A stretch of 64,000 nt of DNA from Ophioderma brevispina (GCA_023653785.1 JAMKCH010051436.1:54955-118954), one strand, 5' to 3'. Shown: positions 1-12,266, numbered from the stretch's first letter. The notes: generated by a model not told the origin, from the letters alone. Made by a program: numbers and translations.

Positions 1-242
1 CAACTCGCCATTGCACATGTACCCCAGAAGATATACTTATTAAACGATAACAATGTGTGTATCACCTGCGACACTCTTCACACCTGTTTTTACTAAGGCG
101 GGAAATTCGAACACGTATCAAGAGCCACGGGGCTCATGATACATGTTTGGACACATCGACCAGTCAACGTGTTCAGTTAATTTAATACTTCTATAGCGAA
201 ATGGTGTCTTCGCTGACGAATAGGTAGTACCAAACACAAATC

Positions 243-278
<36 letters not shown>

Positions 279-1184
279 CTCTTAATTGTAAACAATCACC
301 TGCACAATATGCCAATGAACAGGGAGATTGTGAACCCGAATGCAATATAATACCTTATTATTAAATGCTACGAGAACTTTAGATAGTATTATAAATCGCT
401 CATTGAAAATGTTCCCGTTATGCGTTAACGCGCCTGATGTTAAGAACCAGAATCTGCCCATTAATGTCATTGTACTCGCTAATATCTTCAAAGGAAGTCC
501 TGCAGGTTTTTAAAATGTCGAGCATTGACTAGGCAACTTGCAAAGTGGAGGTGTATGTTTACGTTAAATGCCATGTAGGGTACGACACACATACCATTGA
601 TCAGGATCAATATCTCACTCAGAGAGATTAGGAAAGGTTAGCCTCCTAAACACCTGCAAAAAGCTTAAGTATTTCAAGTATGTTAGCATAACAATAGCCC
701 TTAGCGTTCTACGCGCTTATGTGGCATCAATGGTACCTATTGACATCAATATGATACCTCAAGCAATTATCTTTGACAGTTCCTGTTCGCAATGAAGACG
801 TTTAAAAGGGGAATTCTTATTCTGATAAGCTGATAGCCAGGTAGGTGATGTGGTTGACAAATAACGTTTGTTTATTTAAGGGTGGTGTCCTTCAATGAAA
901 GATATTCAAACACATACTACATTAAACCTATACCACATCAACTTTCAGTAATTTGAAAGCATGTAATAATTCTGATTTGAAAAAAAAAAACAACAACAAA
1001 AACAATTTGTTGCTGGTGCTTTCCCTCAAGGATGTTACCTGTTGAGATCAATGAGGTGTATCACTTACAATCATTGGAACAAGTTTTTGAACACTGGATT
1101 CACCAGGGTCCCAATTTATGTGTGAATTTAGAATGGCTTACAAATCAGAATGTTGGCTCTGGGGAACTAAAACTAGACATATCA
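1..1184. other. Non-coding stretch with a CT microsatellite and an A-rich run
   Basis: No gene-like frame is visible. The only structured parts are the (CT)n run at 246-275 and an A-run followed by CAA repeats at about 979-1002. The frames that cross the CT run encode Arg-Glu repeats, which is simply the translated dinucleotide repeat. Confidence 0.6.
246..275. repeat. (CT)n microsatellite, about 15 units
   Basis: An uninterrupted alternating CT run read directly from the sequence. It is simple-sequence DNA and likely polymorphic in length. Confidence 0.95.
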
Positions 1185-1384
1185 AATAGACCGTATCCAA
1201 TATGACGTCAGCCACCAGACATGTTGGTGGACAATTGCATACATTCCAGGACTACAATACATTCAGCTGTCAATCGATTCATGTTCAGCGATTGCACAGG
1301 GATCATTGACAGGTGAATGTATTGTAGTACTGGAATGCGTCTATCTTGTCCACCGACATGGCTGGCTATTGAATACGGTCTATT
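1185..1384. repeat. Foldback element with ~90-bp imperfect arms
   Basis: The left arm starts AATAGACCGTAT (1185) and the right arm ends ATACGGTCTATT (1384). The arms stay complementary inward through the shared core GTGGACAA and through ACTACAATACATTCA next to the TGTCAAT ends, leaving a loop of about 20 bases near 1275-1294. Arm mismatches are scattered substitutions and small indels. This looks like a small non-autonomous foldback or MITE-type element. No partner copy is visible in the window. An open frame at 1208-1600 (minus) reads through it and is not credible as a gene. Confidence 0.75.
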
Positions 1385-1819
1385 AGCACACTTCCACCCA
1401 CTGGAATCAATGTTGGTACACTTCGGCGAACTGGAAACATTGCATAAGGAGTGACGTTTCAACCGAGCAGTCAAAAAGTGTTCAAAGACTATTTCCAGGA
1501 TTGTAGCACCTGTCAGATTAATATATGTAAATATGTCGATAGAAACAGCAAACACAATGATGTGCACGGTATGTGAGTTGATGACGTGCTTTAAAAACAT
1601 TGTCGATAAACATTGTCAGGTGCATAAAGAAGGACGGCAATGTCATTGCCACCAAGCAGTAGACAATTACAAATAAAGATATATTGATTTCTCTGGCATT
1701 TTCCTATAATGTAAATAATCCAACTACTATCACAGAGGTGGAATGATTATGCTATGAGTTATATAGTTTATTTGATATTGTTTTCCTTTGTAAGCGTAAA
1801 AAGATTGGCTGATATTATG
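1385..1819. other. Non-coding stretch, nothing recognised
   Basis: No repeat partner in the window and no credible coding frame. Confidence 0.5.
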
Positions 1820-2214
1820 AAAGGGAGTCTAAGGTGTTTAAACAAGGGTTAGTCCTACTTTGAAAGGTGAAATACATAATCTATATACATTTTCTTATTT
1901 AGAATGACCCAATGAACGATTTAAAACCAGTTTTAACAAGATCGGACCATTCTATAAATAATGACCTTGAACTGACTTGAGCCTATTGTACTAAAACAAC
2001 AGATCGTAAATATAGCAAACTATACCTTCTTAGAAACCTTATGAACAACCGAACGGATTGGTATATATTTTAAAACAATATAAACACTTTTATTGTTTAC
2101 CCCTGTACACATTTTCCCCCTTATAAAACACCCAAGAACACATTTTTAAAAATGACACCCAAATTCTCCATGGAATTCTGTATTGGAAAAATATCGGTCT
2201 CAAACTTGTTTATG
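1820..2214 (+). repeat. F1 repeat family, copy a (plus)
   Basis: This sequence matches the reverse complement of about 20700-21100 almost throughout. Shared blocks include CTATATACATTTTCTTATTT, GCAAACTATACCTT, CCCCTGTACA and AAAATGACACCC. The same motifs recur in the arms of the foldback insertion at 41603-42493, so this is probably one arm or a solo fragment of that element. It is followed by an A-run at 2215-2235. Confidence 0.75.
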
Positions 2215-2235
2215 AAAAAAAAAAAAAAAAAAAAA
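2215..2235. repeat. A21 homopolymer
   Basis: Run of 21 A read directly. It interrupts or ends the F1 copy and explains the poly-lysine in the short frame across it. Confidence 0.9.
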
Positions 2236-5189
2236 TATATCAACTACATTTCCCCATGTACTACTATGGGATTTATGTGTATACATCTGATCAAAAGAAT
2301 GTTATTTGTTACCATCTTCCACCACACTGTGCCGTTCTTTCATACTTAAGTCTTATTAAATGGGCCTGGACATTTGTTTCTGGGTTATTGGTAAACCGTT
2401 GACTTACAATGTAATACCTTAGGCTTTGCACCGTATGTACGCATCAAATTAAACGGGCACAAATTCGCATGCTTTAAGCGCGCTTATTAGTATTCCAACT
2501 ACTTCTCATTTGGTGTTTTACATGTGTGCTCTATATCTTGGATACAGTTGAAGCGAGTCCCACAAAGAAAATGCTCTTAGAAATGCTGTAAACAAGCGAA
2601 GATTTAACAATATTTCCACAATAAGATGATTTATTCTTTGGAGGTTTACGCACACTTGATGACAACGTTAAGATTTCTGTTTGAAGGTAATGCTAGAGTT
2701 CAAAGATGTTATCTATATTTTGGCATCTGAAAGGAATTTTATGCGAACTCGGTATTTGTCAAAGTTTTAACCGTTCTGTTTTATTCATTGCAAAACCTGG
2801 TCAAGTCCTAATAAAAACAAACCTGTTGAATCACTAAAAAGCATTAGCTAAGAATAGGTAACTGATTATGACGATAACAAGACTTTGAGTACAGTTTCAA
2901 ATGCATAGTATTACAAGTTATGCCGTCTTTTCAGAAACTGTTGCTGTGTAGAGAGCCCGTGGTTATTGTACATTATGCATTCAAATTATTATATTTTAGA
3001 TAGAGGCAGAATTGTGTATACTCAATTGACTTTGTGCTGATTGTTTCTCATGCTTGGGGACACAAACGGTACATTTAACAGGAGTTAACGACTCATTGAG
3101 TCGCTTTCAGGGGCGGATTTATGTGGTACGTAGGTAATTGGCTACCAGGAGCCCACTTTGGGGACCTATACCACAGGTTTTCCACAGATTTGAACATTTT
3201 TGTGGATCTCAACAAAATAGAAGTACAAATAAATATCAAACCCTATACAATATCAGCATATTGACACAATGCATTCTGATTTCATTTAATACCGATTAAC
3301 AAAAATGTTCAATGTTAGTGAGGAAAGATGTCGGAATGAGAATAAAATTTTATTGGTAAAGCGAACTACAAATCATTTGTGCAAACTTGAATTGATGTTC
3401 AAATGTGTCAAGAACTACACTAACACAAAGGATTTAAAAATCCGTTGTCAGGTTTGGAGTGTATGAAATCCAACCCGGTACCTGCTATGTGGATACGGGT
3501 TGCAACCTGTATCCCAAAAGATATCGCCTAAACTCGTTTTAAAGAATAATTAGATAATGTATATAAATGATATTTTGTAAACCTAAGAAAAACTCGTAGC
3601 CACTCGAAGACACACTCTAGATCCATTCGTGAAGCAAAAAAATGAAAAACAAAGTTTTGAATAATTTTAATTAAAAGCTTAAAAGCTCTAGCTCATAAAA
3701 TATATACACTACAACATTAGTAATAATATGGTCTCAGGAACATCTTGCGCTCTTTAATCCGTTTACACCAATTGTAATGATTCTTTCTCGGTCATTTTAA
3801 ATTTTGAAGCCGATTATAAAAGTTGTAGAGGCAACACTTTAACTCAATAGCAGCTCAAAACAATACGCATACATATATTCTTAACGTAATGCATCCTGAA
3901 AGCAGGATTTCAATGTACGGCAGTCTTCCAGTTAGCAAATTTCGTTTCGGTCTAACAATTTAATCAAAAAATCTCACCCAGCATCTTTAACAATACTCCA
4001 ATAAGTTGAAATTTTAACCGTTCCTGTCTACTTGAAACGTCAGGCAATAACATCGGATACCCGTTTAAGAATTCATTGCGCTGAATGCATGCAGTTTATA
4101 TTTAATCTTTCTAATTGCCATCTGACGAATATCAATACGTATGGGAAATGTAACGGAGATGCATTTTGTTTGATCAGGTAGAGAATGAAGCACGTCCTGA
4201 GGATTTGATGCATTGATAAGAATTTCAGAAGAAGTGTGATTTGCATCGATAAGAAGTTCACGAAGTATAGAAAAGTTTTACGTGCTGCCAGAGATAGATA
4301 TAACAAATTGTTAAACTTATTATTATTCAATTTGAAAGTTCAGCTCTAAGATTTCATTGTTATCCAGTGATGGCTCAAAGGAGTACAGAAGCATTGTAGT
4401 TCTTTATTGTAATAGGTCAATTACTACATTTTCAAACGTAATATGTAATGTGATATTTTCAGAACATTACAAAATGGATACGTGGCGTTTTTGCGTGGTA
4501 TATTATTTGAACTTGATTGACGTGTAACCAATTTGTGGAAATAGTACACAATTCTGTGGCCTGGTCTGCGAAAAAACAGCCCACAAATGTCATGAAAATA
4601 ATTATAAAATAATTAAGAAAGCAAGGTGTTAATAAAGGAAAGAACAACACAATTGGGAATGTCCAAATATACGCAGTGCGTAGTTAAAGCATATAATTAT
4701 TTGCTATTTGCAATAGTTAATGAGAACATAAGTACATTCTTTCTAATGCTAATATAATGCAGAAGGGCTATTCTCAGATAAAGTGTTCAAAAAGTGATTT
4801 TTCCTGTCGCACACAGTCATGCATGGTTTAAAGCTTGCTTTGATCGTTAAGAATGAATGTTTATTAATGTAAATTATACTTAGGAGTTATGTTTTCAAAA
4901 TGAACGGGACTAGAGGTTGTTTAACTTGGCAAGAAAGTATTACGCGATAAGGCTGATGATGCAACATTCTTGCTTTTCGCCATGTCGCCAGCCCAAAACC
5001 GTTCTTTAAAATGTGTCCTTGCTCCATAATTTAAAGTCCATAATTTAAAGTTTATATCAGTACTAATTGTGCTTAAAATACCATCAATACAAATTTTCTT
5101 GGAATATAACATACTGCTAGTACTGCTAGTAATATTGAATGATATTCCAAATTAATCAAATCATTTATGAATTGCTGGCGTATGTTTAC
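2236..5189. other. Long non-coding stretch, nothing firmly recognised
   Basis: No credible gene. At 3109 the sequence CAGGGGCGGATTTA resembles a hAT-type terminal repeat, but no matching right end was found, so it is not called. The short frames in this stretch show no family features. Confidence 0.5.
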
Positions 5190-5446
5190 CGAATTTAGAT
5201 TTTTGGGGCTCGTCTTCGTCTACGGTGCTTGTCAATTGTTTCTTTTTTATGTGGTTTTGTTTTTCTATTTTAATTTTAATGTGAAACTTAGCATAAGTAG
5301 GGGGTGACCCATTCTGGCCTTATTGGCCTTTTGTTTACCTCCTTCCATATCACCTCACCTTTTATGTCTAGATTTTATGTATTTTAGAGGATTATGTATG
5401 TCATTTTGTATGTGATATTGGAAAATAAAGTTGATTTGATTTGATT
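5190..5446 (+). mobile_element. 3' end of a non-LTR retrotransposon (LINE, CR1/L2-like)
   Basis: The segment ends GGAAAATAAAG followed by TTGATTTGATTTGATT. The AATAAA-type signal lies at 5424-5429, and the tail is a short tandem repeat of a pentamer instead of poly(A). CR1, L2 and related non-LTR elements in animals typically end in such short tandem repeats. The preceding ~230 bases are T-rich with stop codons in all frames, as expected of a 3' UTR. No reverse-transcriptase frame is attached, so this would be a 5'-truncated copy. Family assignment is by tail architecture only. Confidence 0.5.
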
Positions 5447-6036
5447 ATGTACAAAAGAGCACATATCACAGATTACATTGCCTTTTATAAGCATCTATTA
5501 TGCCCTAATTATAAGTTCAAAACATGATAATATTAGATTATTAAAGTTTCCCAAGAGTTCTCTGAGAGCATGTCGCCAATATTGCAACCAGATACATCAC
5601 CATAATTCGAATGGATATAAAATTGCGAAAATTAACGGTACAAGAATGTGATAATCGAGCAGATGTCAATGTTATATTATAATTATACATGTTTTGCATG
5701 AACATTCCGGTTTTGAAGTAACAATTATTAATGAACAAAATCCCTTAAGTTACTTTCATACTGCGCCAGATACGTTACCTACCTCCCGCTGCGCTCTTGC
5801 TAAACGCCGTGATATATGAAGTCGAATACCACGCCATACTTTAGTATGATGGTAATACCTGGTAAGATATAGAGATTAAGTCAGAGAAGTTATGTACTTT
5901 TTGTTTATAATATAAACGCACGATTAAGAAAAAAATGTCAGCCAGATACGTTACACGAGATACGCCAGATATGTTACGGTATTAATTTATTGGATAGCGC
6001 AATATAAAGGTAATTGGAATATAATACAGCTATTAT
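5447..6036. other. Non-coding stretch with repeated GCCAGATACGTTAC motif
   Basis: The motif GCCAGATACGTTAC appears at about 5764 and 5942, with a variant (GCCAGATATGTTAC) at about 5965. A roughly inverted form, GCAACGTATCTGTTAC, lies near 6701 beyond the MITE. The MITE at 6037-6591 may therefore sit inside an older repeat with these ends. No gene seen. Confidence 0.45.
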
Positions 6037-6591
6037 TTAAAGCAATATTAGCACATTTTTTGAAGAGCGCCCTCAATTTTCAAAATTTGATATTTTTGCA
6101 CAGTTACGTTGGTAATTGTCTAGGAAACTATACCTGCGAACGAGAATGCTAAAAAATGCGTATTTATCACAAAATAAGCGATTTTGTAATTAGAATTGGG
6201 ATCCCAGATTGGACTTAACGGCAGAGCTGGAAATGCTACTATGTCCGTCCATGATGAAATAGTGCCACCTCAAGAAAATAACCTCTATTACATGGCTTGC
6301 CTGAACTATTAAAACAACTAATGGATGAGCGTAGACACGTACATGGCGCTATTTCTCGGCTATTTCAAATTGGAAGGCCGTTTCCAGCAGCCGTTGTATT
6401 ATTATCGGGGATCCCCGATAATAATTATTCTAGTACAAAATTCCTTCGTTTTGTGACACATAGACATTTTCGAGCTTAACCATTCACAGGTATAGTTTAC
6501 TAGCTAGTTACAAATGCAATCGTGTAAAAATCTCCAAATTTTTGAAAAATTGGGGGCGCTCTTCAAAAAAAATGTGCTAATATTGCTTTAA
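6037..6591. mobile_element. TIR element (MITE) with TTAA flanks, copy 1
   Basis: The element starts TTAA-AGCAATATTAGC (6037) and ends GCTAATATTGCT-TTAA (6591). The terminal inverted repeats run about 45 bp and include CACATTTTTTGAAGAGCGCCC. The ~547-bp interior has no transposase frame. TTAA target duplications are characteristic of piggyBac-type elements, but the same ends also allow a TA duplication (Tc1/mariner style), so the superfamily is not fixed. A second copy lies at 15497-16031. The internal palindrome TTATCGGGGATCCCCGATAA at 6401-6420 is also kept, in shortened form, in copy 2. Confidence 0.85.
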
Positions 6592-6999
6592 CGTATAGAT
6601 GTCATCGTGGATTGTCCGCATGGGAACATAGAGTTTATTTTGTTAACGAAGTAGCTACTAACTTAAATATCTCGGTAACGTATATGATCAGCTTGAATTG
6701 GCAACGTATCTGTTACAAGTTTCATATCAATGCAGGCCTAAGATGATACAGCTGTAATATTGCACCTTATCAGGGGCCGTATATTTCAAATGGATAATTT
6801 TCCACTGCAGGGGTCACAAACTGTGGGAGGGGGTAGCAGGCGAGATGATTTAAGAGTATTTGCATGTATTTGTCATGCATGCATGTTTCTTACTTCAAAC
6901 CATAGTTTTTTCCATTATAGTGGAATTTTATCTTATAAATTACCCGTTCATCAAGATTCTAATATTGAGTGCGTAGTTTCATGGGAAATAAAATTTTGT
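6592..6999. other. Non-coding stretch, nothing recognised
   Basis: No gene. It contains the inverted partner (near 6701) of the GCCAGATACGTTAC motif seen on the other side of the MITE. Confidence 0.45.
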
Positions 7000-7285
7000 T
7001 TTTTCGTACGCCATTTTAACGGTGAATAACGTTTGCCAAAAATTTATGTAATTGAAAAAATACCAGTTGCGCATATATATATATTTTGGTGGAAAAAAAT
7101 TCAAATCGGCCATGGCGTTATTATGCTAATTAGCATATTTAAGTATTTTGGTGGCGCTATTCAAAATTTGTTTTGCTCCTGAAATCGTACTGGAGTAACT
7201 TTTTTATTTTTTTATTTCCGCAATAAAAATGTATCTATTGTTTTATATTATGAGCCGAATTTTATGGTAAAAGTCCTTCAGGAAG
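7000..7285 (+). repeat. Dispersed repeat G, copy 1
   Basis: Diverged but collinear with 25930-26185. Shared blocks include ATTTTGGTGGCGCTA, a T-rich stretch with GTA(T/C)TGGAGTA, and AATTTTATGG. No coding capacity or terminal structure is clear. Confidence 0.55.
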
Positions 7286-8282
7286 TGGTTTTTCATTCGA
7301 GCCCCGAACCCATTACCTAGGATACCACACGCCCAGCGATATATATTCGTTTGATGACGCAATCGCTACATCCGGGACGGTTAGGGTTAAAGTTAACCAT
7401 TGAGGCATAATCTATTAATTTCCGTCTTACAACTTATTTTCTAACTCATTTTATTAACTGGGTGGTTACTATGGCATATAATATTTGATCAATTTTATAT
7501 ATTTTCACAGAACAATAAGTACCAACATATCAAGATATGCACAACGAAGGGCTCAATGAAACCATTCCACTCTACACCTTCGAAATGGGCAATTTTATTA
7601 TAAGCAGGGCAAAATTAAAACTTCGCCAAAAAAAATCAAAACAAAACAAAACTCGAAACCACTGCATACTAACCCTGCAGTTATGTACATAAATTGTGTC
7701 TCTGATGATATTAGCATCAAATGTACTGAATATAGACACTAATGGGGCATTTATGTTCCATATGGCCATCTTACTTTTGCCTATATCTGGTAGGCTTATG
7801 TTTATGTCATTTAGAAACAATGAACGTTTATACTCTTGCAGGATATGTAGTAACGTTGTAAGGTGCACAAGTAAAGGCCAGGTGGCAGTTTTACCCCTGT
7901 GAAGGAATATACATGTATTTAAACAAAATTGAATAAATCCATACTTCATATTAGTAACGTTGCTCTTTGTACAATGGTTTGAAAGTTTGCGTAAATCAAC
8001 AAACCAGGGAAATGTATGCCTTGGAAAAGGTGTTTGACAAGAAGACCAGCATATTCACCCAAATGACAACAATGGCAACCATTTTCTAAAACTCGTCACC
8101 TTCAGTATCTACCTCGCACACGATCTGGTGCATTGAGTGCTTGGGTAGCAAAATTTCAATGATAAATGCATTCATGTTGCCACAAAATATGTCACTAAAG
8201 CCAGTAAAACTGAGTATATCTAATGTTACGTTATGTTCTGATCGATGTACTTGAACAAGCGCTAACGTATAGCAATGGTTCT
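7286..8282. other. Non-coding stretch, nothing recognised
   Basis: The overlapping frames at 7572-7949 (minus) and 7696-7902 (plus) are mutually exclusive and have no recognisable domain. No repeat partner was found. Confidence 0.45.
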
Positions 8283-8424
8283 GGGGTCCGTTCGGGAAAC
8301 TCGTATGTAACTCTACTTGTATACTAACTCATGCGTATTTCCTACATGCTTTGGATAAATTGGTCCATTCAAGTATGACATAGTATGCACGTAGATTTGC
8401 GAATGAGTTACCCGAACGGACCCC
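8283..8424. repeat. Foldback element, ~60-bp arms
   Basis: The left arm starts GGGGTCCGTTCGGG (8283) and the right arm ends CCCGAACGGACCCC (8424). Beyond this 14-bp perfect end, the arms pair imperfectly (ACTC, CTAC, GCATACTA, TCAT-type blocks) towards a short loop near 8353. Probably a small non-autonomous element or a cruciform-forming palindrome. Confidence 0.75.
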
Positions 8425-8535
8425 TGGTCATTTAGGGCCGATATATCAGACCTGACCAATCTTCCGCACAAAAGCTGAGAAAGGAACGCGCATCTCGACA
8501 CCATAACCCGGTGACTTTGAAACCTACTGTCTATT

Positions 8536-8720
8536 AATCTATAACCGTAGATAGTGCAAACTATACATTTTTAAATCCTTAGGATGTGACAAAAATGTTT
8601 AAAATAATAGATTTTGGTAAAAAAAAACTTTATATTACCCCTGTACACTTATTTTCCCCTGCAAATATATCAAGATCCCTAAAAAATGTAAACCATTTTT
8701 TGGGAATAAAATTATGATAT
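8536..8720 (+). repeat. F1 repeat family, diverged fragment
   Basis: Contains the F1 order GCAAACTATAC, GTGACAAAAATGTT, CCCCTGTACAC, TTTTCCCCT, as in 42240-42370 and, more loosely, 2020-2130. It is shorter and more diverged than copy a. Confidence 0.5.
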
Positions 8721-9242
8721 ATTAAGTGAAAAATATTGTTTGTAAGATTCTATCTGAATACATTATGACACAAGCGAATACGCTAACATGAGATCGAAGT
8801 AGATGCTTAATCGCAAGCCCGACAATGTATCAGTGCAAACGAGCCATTATGCACTTTAAACAAACTAGTATACGAAATCACATCTGATGCTTTACTTTCT
8901 AACGTGTTATTGAACGTTATTATGACAAGTTTAACAAAAGCATGCCCTCTAACTTTTACAAATTGCTATTCTTGTTGTCAGCCTCTTAAAATAAATAGGC
9001 TTCGCTTCCCTGATAGAGCTTTTGCAAGAATCATAAACTCAAACTTTGTCGCCGGTCTTTTTGGTAACAACACCTGCAAGATATAGAACTCCATTTTGTC
9101 ACAAAGGTGAAAAAACTATCTCTGTCCGGACAGAAAACCAGCGTATAGTATATTGCTTGAATTCCCAGGGGTTAACATAGTAAATTTACTGTGTCCATTG
9201 TCAAGGTATAAAGGTTAGAAAGGGCAGTCTGGCTATCACAAA
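8721..9242. other. Non-coding stretch, nothing recognised
   Basis: No repeat partner and no credible gene. The 60-residue frame at 8904-9086 shows no domain. Confidence 0.45.
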
Positions 9243-9342
9243 CCACTTCCCCCTCCCCTTACTCTTTCCCTTCTCCATCCCCCATCCCCACTTCACCCCC
9301 CCCCTCCTCTCACACCTCCCCATTTCTCTCCCTGTTTTACCT
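9243..9342 (+). repeat. Pyrimidine-rich tract
   Basis: About 100 bases almost entirely C and T (C-rich, with CCCCC runs). It is a polypurine/polypyrimidine mirror-type tract that could adopt non-B structure; no gene is near enough to give it a role. Confidence 0.7.
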
Positions 9343-10065
9343 TCCGAACCAAACATCCGTTAGCGCTAAAGCCCAACACAGATGGTATATAATACTCTCT
9401 AAATTGTGACAGGATTTGGTTAACATCTATTGTAAGTCTCATATATTATGACAAAATGCGAATAAAACAAAAACACATCTATGGCAAACACTTCTGGACA
9501 ACTAAATTGGATATTTTTCTACATAACTACAAACTGTGTAAATTGAACGAATGGTCATTGCGGCATATAGAGGGCTTTATAATACAGGCCCCCCTCAAAA
9601 CAAATATATGAAGCAAATATTGTTTTTGCCAAAATCGTTAAGTCATCTCAACTGGAAAGTTAACGGACTCTTTTTTTAGGAATGTTCCAGATTTCATGAG
9701 GAATTTTCACCTTGGTGTTTGTAAGTTGGAGGTTATGTTCAAGGGTTAATATCTGAGGACATTGAAAAACCACAGTCCTTGCATGTCCAAACTTTTAAAT
9801 ATCCGGTTGCAAAAATTATGTCGCCAGTGCTTAAAAGGCTTGAAAAAAGAGACAATTTGCACAGGGCCCAACCAGCTGTATATTGTTTGATTGTTTATTT
9901 GGTTTGCTTGATTGTTTATTGCTGTTTATTTGTTTCGTGTTTTAGGAACATTTGTGAAATAAAAAAATTAACATTGTGGATCAATCTAATCAAGGAGAGA
10001 AAAATAGTCGCATGACATTTCGAAATAATTGAAGAATATGTGCATTTTAACAGATTGTGAACGCG
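9343..10065. other. Non-coding stretch, nothing recognised
   Basis: No repeat partner. A short frame at 9779-10015 ends in low-complexity TTTATT-type repeats and is not convincing. Confidence 0.45.
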
Positions 10066-10191
10066 CACATCACCCATCCATGCATCCACCCACCCAAACC
10101 ACCACCCACAACAAACACCACACACACACACACTCACACACACACACACCACACCACCACCTACACTCAACACCACACACACACACACACT
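10066..10191. repeat. CA/CCA-rich microsatellite
   Basis: Irregular CCA and CCCACC repeats grade into (CA)n blocks, read directly. The minus-strand frame across it encodes only Val, Cys and Gly repeats. Confidence 0.9.
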
Positions 10192-10441
10192 AATCGTTTT
10201 TTAAAAGTTTATCGTATGTAGTTTAGCACATGTATAATTCAACAATTTTCGTGAAGTTGTTGAAATTGCACTTGAACAAATTGGAAGTAGTGAAAAATAC
10301 TGCCTAATAATTGGCCTCGTAATTTGAGAAAATGTTTTCTTTCACTTCTTACTTGGCCATGCAATGGATTCTCATTGGGGGTATTTACGTTGATATGGGC
10401 AATATAGCCGGAAAAAATTTTTGTCCTAAGTATAACAAAAT

Positions 10442-10599
10442 ATTTGACTGCTTATGAGGGGGCATGGTTGAAACTATAGGGCCAAGATGTCTCGAACCCA
10501 TACTATGCACCGAGGCGTAAGCCGAGGGGCATAGTATGGTTTCGAGATCACCAGAGGGCTATAGTTTCAACCATGCCCGAAAGAAAAAAGCAGTCAAAT
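10442..10599. repeat. Foldback element with near-perfect arms
   Basis: The left end ATTTGACTGCTT (10442) pairs with the right end AAGCAGTCAAAT (10599). After a short mismatched stretch the arms pair through GGGCATGGTTGAAACTATAG and again through CATACTATGC near the centre. The core reads CACCGAGGCGTAAGCCGAGG, itself palindromic. A transcript would form one long hairpin of about 75 bp. It is probably a MITE-like foldback element. Confidence 0.85.
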
Positions 10600-11490
10600 T
10601 GGTTATATACCCGAATAAATCGATCTTGTTCAACTGATTGGTTTAAAAGGACATTCTAAGCCAGGATACTAAAACAGGATATGTATGTGTAGGCATGGCC
10701 GCATTGCATGACAATTTTGTGTAACTTGGGTCCAAAACTTGTGAATAATTAGCAATCAACCTTTCTTGTTTTGAGGAAGTAAAACTGATGTTGGAGTCCA
10801 AAACGGATAAATCGGACTTCTTGCCTTTTTTTTTGTCGGCAAGATGCATACAACTCCGAATTCAGCAACTTTACACGGCCTGCAGATGGCCGTTATCGGT
10901 GTCAAATTCTAATCCTCGAATATCTTCCCGGTGTATTTTAACTGCCGTTTTGGTATTAGTTGTGGTATTAGCCCTATGAAGCTGCATCTCAGATTCCTTT
11001 CAGATCTTCATCTACAAGCTCATAGCATGATACAGGTCCTGCGATCAGCCATTTCATTGCCACGCCATTATTCCGTACTGTCAGTCGGCATATCCGTCAC
11101 ATTTCGTCAAATATGCAAAATGCGATTCTCTGTACACTCATAATACGGATATGAATAGTTCGTTTGTACGCTGTGAGAGAGGTCACGGGCATGTTAATGA
11201 ACATGCCAGAAATCTTCCAATGATAGGTTCAATTTTTGGTTCAATTCTTGAAAGCTAGTTTTGAATTTAGGCTCCACTTTTAAAACAATCAGATATCAAA
11301 TATTTCATCACAAGCTCGTTTAGAGGTCTTCAATTTGAATATCTCACAAGGTAACACCCTATAACCTGGTACCCTGACAGAAACTATATGCCATTTCATG
11401 TAAAAGACTTTTATTTGGAAAAAGGTATGTCCAAAACTTAAAATAAGGACAGAGTGTTGACCTGATTTACCCGATCTCACAAGGATTATA
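10600..11490. other. Non-coding stretch, nothing recognised
   Basis: Several overlapping short frames, none with a recognisable domain or repeat partner. Confidence 0.4.
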
Positions 11491-11932
11491 GTGGTACAGA
11501 CCACGTTTTTCATAGCCAATAGAACCTGTTCAGTTATAATGTTTAGATTAGTATTAACCAAAGTGTATTATCCTTATCGTTATATCGATGATATTTTGGT
11601 GGTGGGCGGATTTAATCGTTGTGATTTCAATAACCGCTATCGCTGCACATGGAAGAGTGTATTAAAAATATGAATCGTAGTTTATATTTTCTGAAGAAAG
11701 TTTTTTCAAGTTTAGTAAAATTTTTTTTATAAATTAACATATAAATCTAGCTCTGAAGAGCAAAGGCTATTACAAATACATAACAATAGGGTATTTAATA
11801 CAGTATCTATTGTTTCTCATCAGCACCCTTTTTTGGTTCTGAGCTTCGGGCGCCTTTATACAGTGAATAATTTAAGTGGGCATATTAAACGGGATATGTT
11901 AATTCTGAATTCAGACCCTATGTTTCCAAAAT
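11491..11932 (+). pseudogene. Broken reverse-transcriptase-like relic
   Basis: A short frame contains PYRYIDDILVVGG near 11569-11607. The (R)Y-I-D-D-I-L-V core is the catalytic box of retroelement reverse transcriptases; an Arg before Y-x-D-D is common in Penelope-like elements, and YIDDILV is also typical of Ty3/gypsy. The frame stops at about 11673. A second frame continues at about 11669-11735, and a third runs about 11729-11932 after a T8 run, suggesting one coding segment broken by indels. Nothing else of the palm, fingers, RNase H or endonuclease was identified, so neither family nor length can be given. Chance similarity is possible, but a nine-residue match is unlikely. Confidence 0.35.
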
Positions 11933-12164
11933 GATATTTCTTTGTTTTTTAGGAATCGTCAATAACCTTGTTAAATCACTGGAATTCTTGATATGAAGTG
12001 TAAAGTTTTAGTAATTCCTTGAGTGTTGTTTACGTTGATCTTTATAAAATGTGTATTTTGACTAACACAAGGCAGGGGAAGGAAGGAAAGCGCGCAACAT
12101 TGATCTCAAAATCTGTTTTAAAAAGAGGGTCTCAAAGTGTAAGAATAAGTAAGTTTGCAAACGT

Positions 12165-12266
12165 GTGTTTGTGTTGTGTATGTGTCTCTTTGTGTGTGTG
12201 TGTGTGTATGTTGTGTTGCGTTTGTGCGTTTGGGTTTGGGAGTGCGTTTGTGTGTGTATGTGTGTA
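12165..12266. repeat. GT-rich microsatellite
   Basis: Interrupted (GT)n, read directly. All three frames on each strand translate to Cys-Val or Thr-His repeats, which accounts for the open frames here. Confidence 0.9.

Noticed and set aside
246..275. CRISPR or spaced repeat array anywhere in the window
   Set aside because: Tandem structures here are contiguous microsatellites, minisatellites or duplications; none shows identical repeats with unique equal-length spacers.
3109..3180. hAT-like terminus CAGGGGCGGATTTA
   Set aside because: No right-hand partner was found within the following few kilobases.
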